Origin: a virus
IMG/VR virus record: IMGVR_UViG_3300025314_000098
Location: 1 to 24,216 of that record
Strand: one strand, 5' to 3'
DNA length: 24,216 bases
A program made the position numbers and the translations under genes. Of the stretch, positions 23,948 to 24,216 are shown in pieces. The notes under the pieces were generated by a model, which was not told where the DNA came from, did not search any database, and saw nothing but the letters and a program-made list of their open reading frames with translations. The first letter of the stretch is position 1. Each line of letters begins with the position of its first letter.

Positions 23948-24216
23948 ATGCCTGATATATTCGATACCCTTATCGTTTCACCAAATAAAACTTTTGATGT
24001 TTTTGATAAAATATCAAAACCAAAAGGTGATATATTTGATAGACTTGATTATTCCGCACCAAAAACCTCCCTATCGCCCACACCACCCGGACTTCAATTG
24101 GATGATGAACCTTCTATAACTGGATTAGAAGAATCAAAACCATCAGAAATTACTAAAGCCTTAAAGCGTGGCATTATTGGCGTTGGCAGACAGGCAGGAT
24201 TGGGACTTGAATATCT
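23948..24216 (+). CDS. start of a further internal/ejection-type gene (cut by window edge)
   Basis: ATG 23948, two bases after the previous stop, opens 89 codons to the end of the window without a stop. The N-terminus has three similar short motifs in a row: DIFDTLI, FDVFDKI and DIFDRLD, separated by Lys/Pro-rich linkers. A Pro/Ser/Thr-rich stretch follows and a helix starts at ITKALKRGIIGVGRQAG. This kind of beginning suits a very large internal virion protein, which often carries a lytic transglycosylase or peptidase further on; none of that is visible here. Confidence 0.6.
   Translation, partial: MPDIFDTLIVSPNKTFDVFDKISKPKGDIFDRLDYSAPKTSLSPTPPGLQLDDEPSITGLEESKPSEITKALKRGIIGVGRQAGLGLEY

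Noticed and set aside
1-24216. Stop-codon reassignment in the phage
   Set aside because: Genes end at TAA, TAG and TGA at sensible places with well-spaced starts after them, so the standard bacterial code fits.

Overview
The window looks like the packaging, head and short-tail half of a double-stranded DNA phage genome, or the same block of a prophage. Almost every gene lies on the plus strand. The order is the usual one for short-tailed (podovirus-type) phages: small terminase, large terminase, portal, scaffold, major capsid protein, head-tail adaptors, fibre and appendage genes, a P22 gp10-like hub protein, then internal or ejection proteins. I see no tape-measure protein, tail-tube protein, tail sheath, integrase, tRNA, CRISPR array or reverse transcriptase. 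Most of the sequence is AT-rich with good AGGAGG-type ribosome binding sites, and genes abut or overlap (TAATG, ATGA, TTGA, TGATG junctions). The host cannot be named from this sequence.

Layout. Positions 1-960 differ from the rest: the first 120 bases are GC-rich, and the small-terminase candidate uses mostly CGN arginine codons where later genes favour AGA/AGG. Positions 1078-1980 hold two small cysteine-rich, probably zinc-binding proteins and good sigma70-like promoters. Positions 1982-6789 are the large terminase, portal, an HNH/AP2 homing endonuclease and several small coupled genes, closed by a very strong rho-independent terminator at 6849-6905. Scaffold and major capsid protein follow (7003-8927), then two proteins carrying matching Sec-type signal peptides (8964-10200), then two adaptor-like proteins (10257-11637).

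Positions 11640-18600 form an accessory virion module. It contains a HExxHxxGxxH metalloprotease, a tail-fibre-like protein, a protein with repeated Fn3-like domains, small structural proteins, a six-blade Kelch-like propeller fused to an 18-copy W-D-I repeat array, and a short protein with five copies of the same repeat and the same C-terminal motif. Positions 18600-24216 carry the gp10-like hub, a GNAT-like protein, a tandem pair of paralogous putative ejection proteins (one with a glycine-zipper membrane segment), a further internal-protein candidate, and the start of another gene cut by the window edge.

How the genes probably work together: the terminase and portal package DNA into the scaffold-built head; the adaptors and hub close the head and build the short tail; the fibre, propeller and protease genes deal with the cell surface; the last genes are carried inside the head and released to form a channel into the cell. 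The least explained features are the W-D-I repeat family, the signal peptides on two genes in the head cluster, and the metalloprotease.
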